Source: Terfezia claveryi (taxonomy: Eukaryota; Ascomycota; Pezizomycetes; Pezizales; Pezizaceae). Taken from it: a stretch of 64,000 nucleotides of DNA. Of the stretch, positions 36,101 through 45,048 are shown in pieces. The stretch is from NCBI GenBank assembly GCA_015179025.1, contig WHUX01000111.1:1-64000 (forward strand). The letters are read 5' to 3'. The first letter of the stretch is position 1. Every line of letters starts with the position of its first letter. Under the pieces are notes generated by a model. That model did not search any database. It saw nothing but the letters and a program-made list of their open reading frames with translations, and was not told the DNA's origin. A program made the position numbers and the translations under genes.

Positions 36101-36405
36101 TGATGAGGCAGCATGAGGCAGCAATGAAGGTTGTTGGTACGATTTTATTTGATGGAGTGAATATGTTAAACCAGCTGGATGATATTGAGGTGATGGGGTT
36201 TGGGAATGGAAGCTCTAGTAGGGAGGAGGGGTTGGATAAAGGTAGGGAGTGGGAGGAGTTAATGGAAGAGGAAGAGAGTGAGGAGGTGGTTAGAGTGAAG
36301 TTGCCGGTAAAAGGGATCCCGATTAGTGGAAGAGTGGTGCAACCAAAGGCGAAGAATTATGTGATGAGGGTGGCGATTGAGAAGTTTGTGTTGGCCTGTG
36401 GTTAA
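33136..36405 (+). CDS. Unrecognised large, mostly disordered protein, 1089 aa
   Basis: I do not recognise this protein. A single uninterrupted frame of 1089 codons starts at ATG 33136 and ends at TAA 36403-36405. The sense strand is strongly purine-rich. The product is charged, Ser/Arg/Glu-rich and probably disordered. Short related basic-hydrophobic motifs recur: VKSLIRRFE (residues 8-16), PSKFIHSLLRRSLKPP (about 327-342), VSVRSLIARFRQAG (about 446-459) and VSIRTFLGAS (about 518-527). The stretch 870-910 is very acidic. The most ordered-looking part is near the C terminus: ARRMMRQHEAAMKVVGTILF, followed by DGVNMLNQLDD. There is no signal peptide or membrane segment. The repeated SLIxRF-type motif suggests several copies of a partner-docking site. 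No function should be assigned; a real gene is likely because an open frame this long is not expected by chance. Confidence 0.75.
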   Translation: MAIPSSNVKSLIRRFEILASYSSVPNVRSEFLVSPTYQVQRQQQGRPHTQLVDIQQLERVEGRNNSEIHSRERTLGQKQLRRGSSEVRLMSTSGYLGLPSLRPQGMGGNGSALQPPAGSAVKPRSLYNTLIRAETFLPGDTKGSQDGPAESTAGMGDRSVNKADCSSAMHCTSAPRLALRRLGQSVKRKASFFIEQSLKQDDLPIRKSPPPKRLFGVSGENMGRKVSRKVMGKVEDVRGFSEDGGRNLVMLSRSESNREEKRSSGDGTDDITLTGTVTEAVVLSLGRERSVATETERERVGTELSSSWSSTSYSLIRPTTPPVMREMPSKFIHSLLRRSLKPPAAIEGPANSGGNAAYKGGPRRAPEIKQVPAILKRGNSSTATFLAVGGSKPVSIAEQGSLRHNKSRIPWRNWSRASRKGMDGAGEVNDMYGSGTIRKKRITPPKVSVRSLIARFRQAGDVGKTGESDLGVYKVLNRESGRSVEVQFDEENDEDWGGRSEREGTKRENGSFRRRPWRSVSIRTFLGASSCAQAQQRKRSAFVSEHATGVGAQTELSGHSWHDQKQPKPYLHPGSGTRSFMLRIAPKNEEFGETGEEAEDIGNYNERKSSERGNIGAMSGPHSGTDGSRRESGEESSEAEFSPPSLTSTDIMITTKNSSAHRQSYTYTSAGERSQEDGGTRGYHTTANKQLWSRSSGEINHGYLSSSESGRWYKVPEHLGPAVEGSVSMASMGAPIRQGPQQLIQPVYRYQAYQSPKPLQPIVVYDVDVQGQIGNSNMGRAGRSQYLEAYRGTPAPEGFISRRRTGKKQELSEEEESGGFGSEMSGEGMSQDGKLEDEERDSSPATGELGYVYVDDDEVNGQGTDGELSNSDSDHYTEVGSTEEYEEREEETSDHEECTAAGEVVLTSTTTISAQRTSLPCGCDTSSELELTPPLVLNNYANTKYRHHKRHLGSTSQQANGVVTRPLRPVHGDPGAYSTPRTASAARRMMRQHEAAMKVVGTILFDGVNMLNQLDDIEVMGFGNGSSSREEGLDKGREWEELMEEEESEEVVRVKLPVKGIPISGRVVQPKAKNYVMRVAIEKFVLACG

Positions 36406-37704
36406 GAGGTGAAATGGGAAACTGTACTAGTGGTGGTGCTTCAGGGAGTTGTGTCGTCGAAATCTTTTATATCTTGGTTTCCAGCTTTGGCTACTGGCGT
36501 TGCTTATTGGGGTTATTATGTTATAAGTGGTTATTGTCTCAAATTCATGTCTGGATGCCTGTCTTTTGTGGTTTATTAGCTTATAAGCTTCTGACCGTAT
36601 ACCTCATACCAAGTTTTCTTCGTTGCAGGTTTTCGCTATTGTGGGTGTGGGGGAAAAAATGGATACGATGAGGGTTACCGTTACTAATATTTGCGTATCT
36701 GAGTTCTTAAGTAGTGGAAACAGTACTTTCAAGTTATTGTGAGGTGGTTATTGCCCATACTCTGGCTCAGGGTACCCCTTTGAGGGCTTCTACATACTAA
36801 AATAATCCAATGAACAATACTTACATGCATTACCCCAATAGGTTTTATTTGTCATTGATCCTCTAGATGTCTGAGGCTTTAGAGCATAAAAAAGGCCACA
36901 GATTGGATTGATGAAGTCGGGAAATGCAAATCTGAGAGGATGCGAAAACCTACAAGAAAGATATCGACCACAATAAAGATAGCTGCAGTGTGTGGTAATG
37001 AACCTGACATCCAATGGACATACAAACCAGACGTTCCCAACAAGCAGAAGAATAGGCAAAAGCACGAGAATCAAAGCCAAACAACCAGACTAAGCCATAA
37101 GTACGAAGAAACCAGAGATACCTGAGAAACCTTATTTTTTTTGGTGCGAAGAGCTGCGAAGAAACCCGAGACACCTCACAAACCTTATTTTTTGGTGCGA
37201 AGAGGTGTGAATCACCCTTTGATAATGTGCAAAACCTTGAAACTTGATACCAAAACCCATTTTCATTGCGAAATTTGAAGTAGAAAATACTGTATGTGCC
37301 TATATTACCATGTTGATCAGAAGTGGAGAATGATTACGAGGAAGATCTTGAGGACTCATTAGCTATATGAGAGGACGTTATTGCCTCTGATCGGTACCTT
37401 CTATCCTGTAATACAAATGCAGGATGGAATGATAATTGATCTCCTAGAGACCAATATACAAGACTATCCTAACACTGCATTTCTTTCTTTATCCATATAC
37501 AGCGAGCCTTCTTTCATGATCACTTCATATTCATTGCTTTATCTAATTCTCTTCACTGTAATATGTCCTTCATGTATGAATACCTAAGCCTTTATAAGCT
37601 TATACCATGTTATTTGCCTTCCCCGTAACTCCTCTTTATTATCTTCCAACCTTTCAACCAAGGGCTCCAATACAGCTCTCGACCATGTGCTGGTGTGTTA
37701 TTAG
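36406..37704. other. Gene-free stretch, 1.3 kb
   Basis: No gene was seen downstream of the 1089-aa gene. An imperfect direct duplication near 37110-37215 repeats a segment containing GGTGCGAAGAG(C/G)TG(C/T)GA, preceded each time by AACCTTATTTTTT. Confidence 0.5.
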
Positions 37705-38190
37705 CTTAGGCTTGAGACATCTGGATTAGCTTATGCTCGAGACGTCTGAATTATCTATGCTTGAGACGTCTGAAGCTTGAGATGTCTGGATTAGCTTGTG
37801 CTCGAGCTGTCTGAATTAGCTTATGCTTGAGCCGTCTGAAGTCGCTTGTGCTTGAGACGTCTGAAGTAGCTTGTACTCGAGGTGTCTGAATTGCTTATGC
37901 TCGACCTGTCTGAATTAGCTTATACTTGAGACATGTGAAGTATGTAGCTTGTGCTCGAGCTGTCTGAATTAGCTTATGCTTGAGACGTCTGAAGTAGCTT
38001 ATGCTTGAGACGTCTGAAGTAGCTTATGCTTGAGACGCCTGAAGCCTGAGATGTCTGGATTAGCTTGTGCTCGACATGTCTCAAGTAGCTTATGCTTGAG
38101 ACGTTTGAAGGTTGAGATGCCTAAATTAGCTTATGCTCGACATATCTGAAGTAGCTTATACTCAACATGTCTAATCTAGCTTATGCGCTG
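37705..38190. repeat. Minisatellite of about 24 bp, roughly 18-20 degenerate copies
   Basis: A consensus TAGCTTATGCTTGAGACGTC plus TGAA recurs about every 24 bp. Copies vary at defined positions: CTTGAG or CTCGAG/CTCGAC, GACGTCT or GCTGTCT/GATGTCT, TGAAG or TGAAT. Some copies are shortened. Two types of copy partly alternate, so a higher-order unit of two or more copies is possible. The array is AT/GC-balanced and lies in non-coding DNA. The divergence among copies indicates an old array. Confidence 0.9.
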
Positions 38191-39013
38191 AATTCGCTTA
38201 TATTTGGTAAGCATATTTGTTATCCATACGTAAAACGAGGAAGTGTCAATAAGCTGCTACTACTCCCTCCACCTCACCGCTCTACAGTAGTATGGCTTTG
38301 GCTTTTTAAGTGAGTGATTTTGAATTTGCGAGCATTCAGTCCGGCGGTGATTTTAGCCAGAAGAAGGCATCGGGAAGATTTAATATTATGCGATTGAGCA
38401 TGGCAAGATTTTACCAAGATTAAGATTTTTTCTTAACATAAAAGATTGGGCACCAAATATGACCTGTTCAAGAATGAGAGAAATTCTGTTTCAGGAGCTC
38501 ATATTACCAATTGATAATGTTTCATAATTCAATAAACTTCTCATTTATAGGCCATAGCAAGATTGGGATTGAATATTGTGAACATGAATATACTTGGCAG
38601 GCGGGATTGTGGCACAGCGAGTTTGAATATATACATGGCAGGTTTATACATGCTAAAGGGTATCCTCCCTAACTGTAGCACGAGTACTGAGAGCAAGCAA
38701 CGATGCGTAGCGAGCGGCAACATCTCGTATTTATGTATGTCTGTCTAGCTACCTGTGTATCTATATACTGCCAAGAGCTATACCAGTGACGTCTATCCCT
38801 CTATACTATCATATGCCCCTCCCTTTTTGTGGACATCCTGGGTCGCTGACAAACTGTTGACGATAGAATTTCCTTTTTTTAATTTTGGACTCTACGTCTG
38901 AGGCTATGTTGGAACCTTTTGATGGAACCTTTATTAGGAGCGGTCTAAACTCGCATCCACTATCCTAATACAACTGTAGATAGTCTCATGCCTAACTGTA
39001 GAAGACCCGAAAA
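38191..39013. other. Gene-free stretch, 0.8 kb
   Basis: No gene was seen. Near its right end the word AACTATCCTAATACAACTGTAG-like sequence occurs twice (about 38960-38980 and 39010-39030), a small direct duplication bordering the putative LINE relic. Confidence 0.45.
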
Positions 39014-39559
39014 CTATCCTAATACAACTGTAGAAGATCCGAAAACCTGTATGAACTCTCTGGGAATGCGAAATGCCAGTCGGGGTAAATGAACAAGATA
39101 AAAGCCATCGCTGAGAAATTCGTAACGGTCAATTGGGAGCCAACGTCGCCGCATCTTCAGGTGACTCTCAACGGCTAACTTCTTATTAAAAAATACCACT
39201 ACGGAGCTGGTGGCTTTACCAAATCTTCGGTTACCCCCCAGGAGCCAACGTGCCCTCATAATTCCCCCACTCCCATATCCTGTATGATATCTGCAATGGG
39301 TCTCTGGCAGGGGACCCCATGAATCACAATTGCCTTCGCCAGTTGTTGTCGCTAAGTGGTGTGTTCTGCGGGGGTGTTTTGGGCGGTGGGATTTCTTCCC
39401 AGCCTTTGCTGCTGGACATGGTGCAGCCTGTTCTTTGGTAATTGGGGGTGCCACTACTACCGGAGCCTTATCTTCATCCTCATACGCAAATAGGTCTTTA
39501 TACATACTTGACCCATCTGCCATTACAACATCCTCACTATCTCCTGCCCCTTTCTTCAC
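39014..39559 (-). pseudogene. Probable relic of a LINE-type ORF1/gag-like protein
   Basis: A 181-codon frame on the minus strand contains a protein-like core GIMRARWLLGGNRRFGKATS, then SVVVFFNKKLAVESHLKM and RWLPIDRYEF. This arrangement (a Trp-containing RWL phrase, Arg/Lys-rich turn, SSVVVF strand, then a short helix and a terminal YEF/YDW word) resembles the gag-like RNA-recognition region of ORF1 in fungal non-LTR retrotransposons of the Tad class. The flanks (an acidic Met-rich start and an unrelated C-terminal tail) look degraded and no reverse transcriptase follows. An alternative is an unrelated orphan gene. The family assignment is from memory of similar sequences. Confidence 0.35.
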
Positions 39560-40629
39560 ATACCTATCTCCATCTGAACCCCCATAGTGGCTTCAGGACG
39601 CCATTAAAATCTTTTCTGATGCTTCTGCCAGGGCGAGCTTGATTTAAAGCATCCAAGGGGCTAGTAGTCATACTGCCTAAGGCGGTTGTAGGAAGAGTCT
39701 GGGTTGTTGTTGGCACTGTAGACATGATGGTGATGTTGTGAATTTCTGTTCAGCGAGGAGGCAAATGACCTTACATACATAGCACATCTGGCATTTGGGA
39801 TCCAAATCAGACTTCAAACATGGGGCTACTCCGAAATTTTTGTCTGCAGCACTGCGTGTCAAGGGCTCGCCTCAGCTGCCTGGTAGAACTGGTGGAGTCT
39901 CGATCTAAAATTGATAACCAGACCAAAAATAGTGTGGTAGTGAGACTACCAAGATAGGACTAGCTTAATTACAAAAAAAGGTAAGACTGGGAGATACCGG
40001 AAAAGGTATAGGCCAGAAAAGGATTACCTGTGTGATTTCTCTAAAAGGCAACCATCCAATGCTACCGAAACAAGAAGTCAACAATTCTAAAAACCCAAAC
40101 CAGACTAAAAAACCCATACAGTATTGCGTGCTGCGGTGGGAGACTTTCCCGCGTGGTCACCCACCGCAGTACTAGCCTGATTAGATATGGCAGAGCGGAC
40201 GGGATGCCTCGTTATCTTCAGTCTATATACCACCGAGTATCAAAACAAGGACAAACCGGATGTCGCCCTTGACATTTAACAAACTACTACTATACATCTA
40301 CCCAAGGCACACCTCTACAAAAGCTACAAAATAAATTCAGTATTCCTAACTCTACGTCAGCCCTCCCACGTATCATAAATAAATCTCGGGGAAGACACGC
40401 AACGCGAACAAACAAAACGAAAACACAACGAAGTCCCTATTTCATTTACATACAAATAAAAAAAAATTTAAAAAAAAAACTCCGTGAACCATCATTTATC
40501 CTTCCACAACCACCTCCATGCCTCCATGACTCAACGCAAAATAAATACACTCCACCACGGTCGAATGACTATCCATCCATCGCTGCTTGTCTGAACCCAT
40601 CTTATCAAATAGTATCAACATTTCTTCGC
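39560..40629. other. Gene-free stretch, 1.1 kb
   Basis: No gene was seen. Near 40120-40165 the words GTACTGCGTG-like and ACTGCGGTGGG occur as an imperfect inverted pair (TGCGGTGGGAGACTTTCCCG...CACCCACCGCAGTA), a possible small foldback. Purine runs around 40450-40490 are AT-rich. Confidence 0.45.
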
Positions 40630-41620
40630 TCATCTCAAATGACGAACCATCGTATCTAACCATTCTCCAGTTGCTCCTGTCGTAACAAAACCAGATACCT
40701 CACCACCCCCATTATTATCACGCATATCCTTCATGGCAAGGAAACATTGCCTCATGGCCTGGCCGAGGGAAGCTCGCTTTGACTCCACTACAAGGATAAA
40801 GTCTTCACTTCTCACTTGAATAAAATCCACAATAACAAATTCCTCTTCTCCGCCCGTCTTGCCATCTTTAGAAACAATTCCTTTCTCAGACAGCAGCCAC
40901 ACCATTTTGCGTCCCGTCCTCAGGATGAAAGATTCGAGTATAGGACTAAGGATAGAATAAACCAAGTGATTGATAGAAGCCTCTTTGAAATCCGAATCGG
41001 CTTCGGTAGGAGGACCTTCAACATTTACCACATCCACTGGTGAGCAAGAGACCTGGTCAGTTTAGAGACATAGGTCGAGCTTATGCAGTAAGTGACACTA
41101 CAATGGTCCATTTTTTGGGAAAAAGTGCACAAGGTATCTGAGCGCAAAAATAGGGTGGATGTTGTAGTGTTACTTACTGCATAAGCTCGACCTATGTCTC
41201 TAAACTGACCAGGTCTCTTGCTCACCAGTGGATGTGGTATTAGCACTACCAGCAACAAACTCTGACGACCAAAATACCCTCAACTCGTAAATACCGCACT
41301 ATCTCCTTATATACCTCCTCCTTCACCTCATCCAGGCTCAGCCCACCCTCCTGTTTATTGTTGTTCAACATTCTTTTAACTGGTATCGCTTCGAGTGATT
41401 TGAATCTGAACCCTAGTCTGTCCTGCGCTTGTTCCTGGGACATGTTGCTATACGATGTAATCCATTTGGACTTTCGCTTCTTGTTGCTAATTTCGTTCCC
41501 CGCTCGAGTAGCGAAAGAAGCAGTTCGCAGAGGAGAGACCACAGCGGAGGATATGATTCTGGACGAGGTGAGGTTTAGCCGGGAAACAGAGCGGGCAACA
41601 TTTCGGCCGAGGAAAGACAT
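40630..41620 (-). CDS. Fungal orphan-family protein with PD-(D/E)XK-like motif, 242 aa; intron carries a foldback element
   Basis: Two exons (41620-41278 and 41015-40630) join GTATTT...GAAG over a 262-nt intron to give EIVRYLRVEG followed by PPTEADSDFKEASINHLVYS. The product has an Arg/Ser-rich, mitochondrial-presequence-like N terminus (MSFLGRNVARSVSRLNLTSS), a Lys-rich linker, and a C-terminal domain with GGEEEFVIVDFIQV then FILVVESKRASLGQAMRQCF and MKDMRDNNGGG. D...ExK spacing (VDF...VESK) fits a PD-(D/E)XK nuclease-like core; similar sequences occur as lineage-expanded families of unknown role in some ascomycetes. The domain appears short at its C terminus (ends WLDTMVRHLR), so truncation is possible. 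A second ATG at 41692 would add 24 residues. The splice model is supported by continuity of the motif, not by transcripts. Confidence 0.6.
41028..41237. mobile_element. 210-bp foldback MITE flanked by TA, inside an intron
   Basis: 76-bp terminal inverted repeats (41028-41103 and 41162-41237) match at all but one position (G/A near 41094) and enclose a 58-bp loop. Ends read CCACATCCACTGGTGAGC. Both ends abut the dinucleotide TA (41026-41027 and 41238-41239), as expected for a target-site duplication of Tc1/mariner-type elements. There is no coding capacity, so it is non-autonomous. The near-identity of the arms suggests recent insertion or gene conversion. It lies wholly inside the 41277-41016 intron of the PD-(D/E)XK-like gene. 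Confidence 0.85.
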
Positions 41621-42430
41621 GATGGTATAACTAATGAGTAACAGGGAAGGGTGATATATGTTTAGCCCATACTCGTAAGGTAAAGGAGACACTAGGAGGA
41701 AAGCGCAAATGAGATAACTAGCTGAGGCCAGTCACTAGCTGCGTGGATTTGCCTTTGTTGCTTTGTAAACTGTACCGATGTACTAAAGTGGATCGATCCC
41801 GAGGTGAGGAACAGTATATAATTTGCTTGTATAGGAACTTCTGATCCACCAATAGATAGCATAAAAAACAGTAACACAGCTTTGTTTAATATATAATCGT
41901 TATATACTACTAATGCATATATTCTCGTGTGTACAAAGCAATGGAAGCAGTGAAGAAAGAAGCAGAACTTGAACCATTTAATAGGATACGAGAGGCTTGT
42001 GCCAACCAGAGGTAGGAAGATTTGCTCCTATTTAACTCTAGTATTATTAGGGGTATTCAAACCTAAAACAATCGAGCGATTAAATTGAAAATTATAATCG
42101 ACGTTCTAAGCCGAAAATACTCGTTAGAGATTGACGACACTCGATCATAGGGTGTGATTAAAGTGCACGATCAAGGGCGGACCAACGTATTTTTGTTTTT
42201 ATGACCAAGTACTGATCCATGTCAACTACCCCTACCATAACATATATCTACGCTGGCTAGACTTCCTCTAGTAGTGAGTGGGAGGAGGGTTCTCGTACAT
42301 AGATGCCGTGGATCCAGTTTGGTCCCCTACCCTTCCACATTCTAATTAAAAAGATTCAAACAAATATCTGGTTTGTGTGTTTGGATTGTGGGGGGGGAGG
42401 TTGGGGAGGGCCAGATGCTATACAAATCCA
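41621..42430. other. Gene-free stretch, 0.8 kb
   Basis: No gene was seen. It includes the 5' flank of the PD-(D/E)XK-like gene and a partial dispersed word GTGCCAACCAGA at 41999-42010. Confidence 0.5.
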
Positions 42431-42614
42431 CCGCCTTCCCAACCCCACTCCATCCATTAATCCCATCACTAGTCACTACCCGACCACCAATTCTGCCCTG
42501 TGCTTCGAATACGGTGACATGATATTCCACATTTGCATCACCATTCTCCTTGTTGGCATTGAGTAGAACCTCTGCCGCACGTAGTCCCGCGACTCCGGCG
42601 CCGACGATTGTTTT
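42431..42614 (-). pseudogene. Fragment of an FAD amine-oxidase gene (Rossmann N terminus)
   Basis: The minus strand encodes TIVGAGVAGLRAAEVLLNAN, then EYHVTVFEAQGRIGGRVVTS: the beta-alpha-beta dinucleotide motif GxGxxG with the following acidic residue (FEAQ) and the GRIGGRVVT motif that opens flavin amine oxidases such as polyamine oxidase. The frame stops soon after, and neither the remaining 400-odd residues nor a plausible continuing exon was found. Upstream codons do not look like the usual N terminus. It is therefore a truncated copy rather than a functional gene. Confidence 0.7.
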
Positions 42615-44559
42615 TGCCGAGAAGGGGGGAGCTGTGTGTCTATAGACATTTTCCGAAAGCTGGGACGAGGGATTGGGGCGCTGCGGAGCCCAGGGTATAG
42701 GTTTAAATATGAGCAGCACCATTTTACAGCAGCACGTGGCAAGGCGGTCTGCATTATACGAGGAAACATACCTGCATTGTACAGTATGAACGAGGTTAGA
42801 GTAACTATAGCCAAGTAGTTACTGTAATTACTTTACTTGTTTATCCTTGTGTGGAGAGCCACAAACACTATTACCCTGAACCAGAAAAATACCTAACCTT
42901 CACTTTTGTTCACATTAATCTATACTTGCTTTTGCTTACAGGTAAACCTCCCCCCTCTAACCATCCCCGAGAATCTCGCTCAAGCTTTGAATGTTACCCA
43001 CTATTTATCCATATTATCTTCTTTTTCTGGCTTCCCCCCCCTCATTTTGGCACCTCCACCACCTATCTATCTTCAAAGGCCCCAGCCATAACCTCCTCAT
43101 CCTGTTTTTTTCCTTCTAGCCAGTCTCTCTAGAAGCACAATTGGCATATATTGACCCCAATACCCACCCGCTAGCTAGCCGTGGACTAGGAATATCACTG
43201 AAGGGCGCCCTCAAATCCTATTCATATTATTTCCTTCCCAATTAGTACATGTAGTAAAGTTACAGATAATCTCTCCAAAACTCACCCGGCAAAAGGAAAG
43301 TGATTTTTCGAGCCAGTCTTCATAGATTCTGACGGGGGGGGAAGGGCATGTTTGCCACATATGCGGAATCCTTTCACTATATTACTGAGGGGTCGTCGAA
43401 AGGGCGAGAGAGTGTTCAACAAGCCTGTTGGAAAAGGAGATAAAGTTATATCCACTTGTCTTGTAAAGAACAAACAACAACATTCAAGGGTAAAAACTTC
43501 ATAACATCAGCCACATACCAATCCGTGACTCTAGGAACTGCCAGAGTATTCGGGAGATAGATAGCCTGGTAAAAATTTTGTGGAGAGTTAAGTATAGATC
43601 GTTCGGTTTTTTTTTCTCGTTCGGATTTCATTCAGTTCCCACCCAGCTCTAAAACCGGAGGAATTTAGATCAGAGAGGGCACCACATGGTGAGTCAAACC
43701 AAAACACTCTCGCGCGCCAGTTTCTTTTACCCTGATCTGCGAAAGGAAAAAAAGCAATCACTCCAATTCCCGCCGACCTCAAACCATCCCACAAACTCTC
43801 AATCACATAAACATCCCCTTCCCCCACCTTCTTGCCCCGTTATCTCCCACCCTTCCCCCTCTTCCCCCACAGCTACTTCTTGAATACATATCATCCCCGC
43901 ACTTCTCTCAACAACTAGCATTCATTCAATTCTGCTACAATCCACTATCAACTACCACAACCAAAGAAACCATATAAAGTAACCATAGCAATCTCAAGAG
44001 TACCAGGCAATAAGAAAGCAAAAAGTATACATCCCACGTAGTCCCACGCCAACGCCAGACCATATCATACAAGGAAAGCAAAGATCGAATCAAAAGTTGA
44101 AAGCAAAGAGAAAGTAGAAAACAAAAGCAACCGGCTCCATAAATGTGTAGCAGGAACAATAAATAAAGGTAGTTTCGTGTAAAGGAATGAATCGAGGGAT
44201 GGAAGAAAACATGAGAAAGAAAATTCAGTATCACTGGGGGAATCAGGGGGATAAAATCACCACAATCACCACAACAACCCCAATAACAATACGACCGCAA
44301 CACCACCATTATCACTATCACCACCAGTACCGCCGACCCACCTCCCCACAGACATATAAAGAGACAATCAGCCTTCCCCCCAAAACACACTACAGCACTA
44401 CCAAATCAACTACCCCCTCTGCATACCTTTCCCCGCATGCCCTCTTCACCCCTCCAAACATCTCATGCTTATTTACCATCCTCTTCCCTTTTCCAGTACT
44501 TCAGACGCACAGGAGGCGAAGTAACAGTATTAGTATTAGTATTAGTATTACTCTTCGTC
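42615..44559. other. Gene-free stretch, 1.9 kb
   Basis: No gene was seen. The plus strand is C/T- and A/C-rich from 42900 onward. Frames at 43935-44390 (minus) and 44187-44627 (plus) are hydrophobic or Thr/Ile-rich because of base composition only. Part may be the 3' untranslated region of SGF29. Confidence 0.5.
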
Positions 44560-45048
44560 CTACGGTGCCCAACTTTTTTGCTTGTTCTTCCCACCATTGT
44601 TACTACCACCATCAACATTCGCATTAGCATCACTGGCAGCCTTTGTTTTTGCAATTGTAGTTAGGGCAGGTATAGCTCTTCTGGATGCCGGAGTAGGTTT
44701 CGATTCAGCTTTGAGGTTACCTGTAGTAGACCCTAGCCCTGCTTGCGAACGTAGAGTTCCACGTTGAATAGCTCCTCTGCCTCTGGTTGTAAATGTCTCT
44801 CCTCTACCACGAATTCCTTCTGTAGGCCTTGCTCTGCTTCTACCGGGCAATCCCCTCTTACTCACACCCGCACCTGTTGCTACCTTTTTCCCCTTCTCCC
44901 TATTAACCTCTTTCTTCCTCCCCGGCCCCACCCTCCCCTCCTCAATCTCCTCCGGAACCCTAACCCTAATCGTATTCTTGAGATTGTGGTCATCCCCCCT
45001 AGTGGGACTCCAACGACTGTCCTTATCCAGGCCATGGGTGCGACGACT
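44560..45048 (-). other. 162-codon open frame continuing in frame after the SGF29 stop
   Basis: Directly after the TAG that ends SGF29 (45049-45051) the same frame stays open for 162 codons to a stop at 44560. The reading is Arg/Gly/Lys-rich and protein-like: GLDKDSRWSPTRGDDHNL, VPEEIEEGRVGPGRKKEVN, GRSRARPTEGIRGRGETFTT. No splice pair that removes the TAG while keeping the Tudor domain was found. It could be a lost C-terminal extension, a read-through extension, or chance openness in a purine-rich strand. It has no ATG near its beginning. Confidence 0.4.

Noticed and set aside
43935..44390. 151-codon minus-strand frame with many hydrophobic residues
   Set aside because: Compositional artefact in the stretch downstream of SGF29; no start context, domain or splice partner.
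44950..44975. Two telomere-like CCCTAA repeats
   Set aside because: Only two units, lying within the frame downstream of SGF29; too short to indicate an interstitial telomere.
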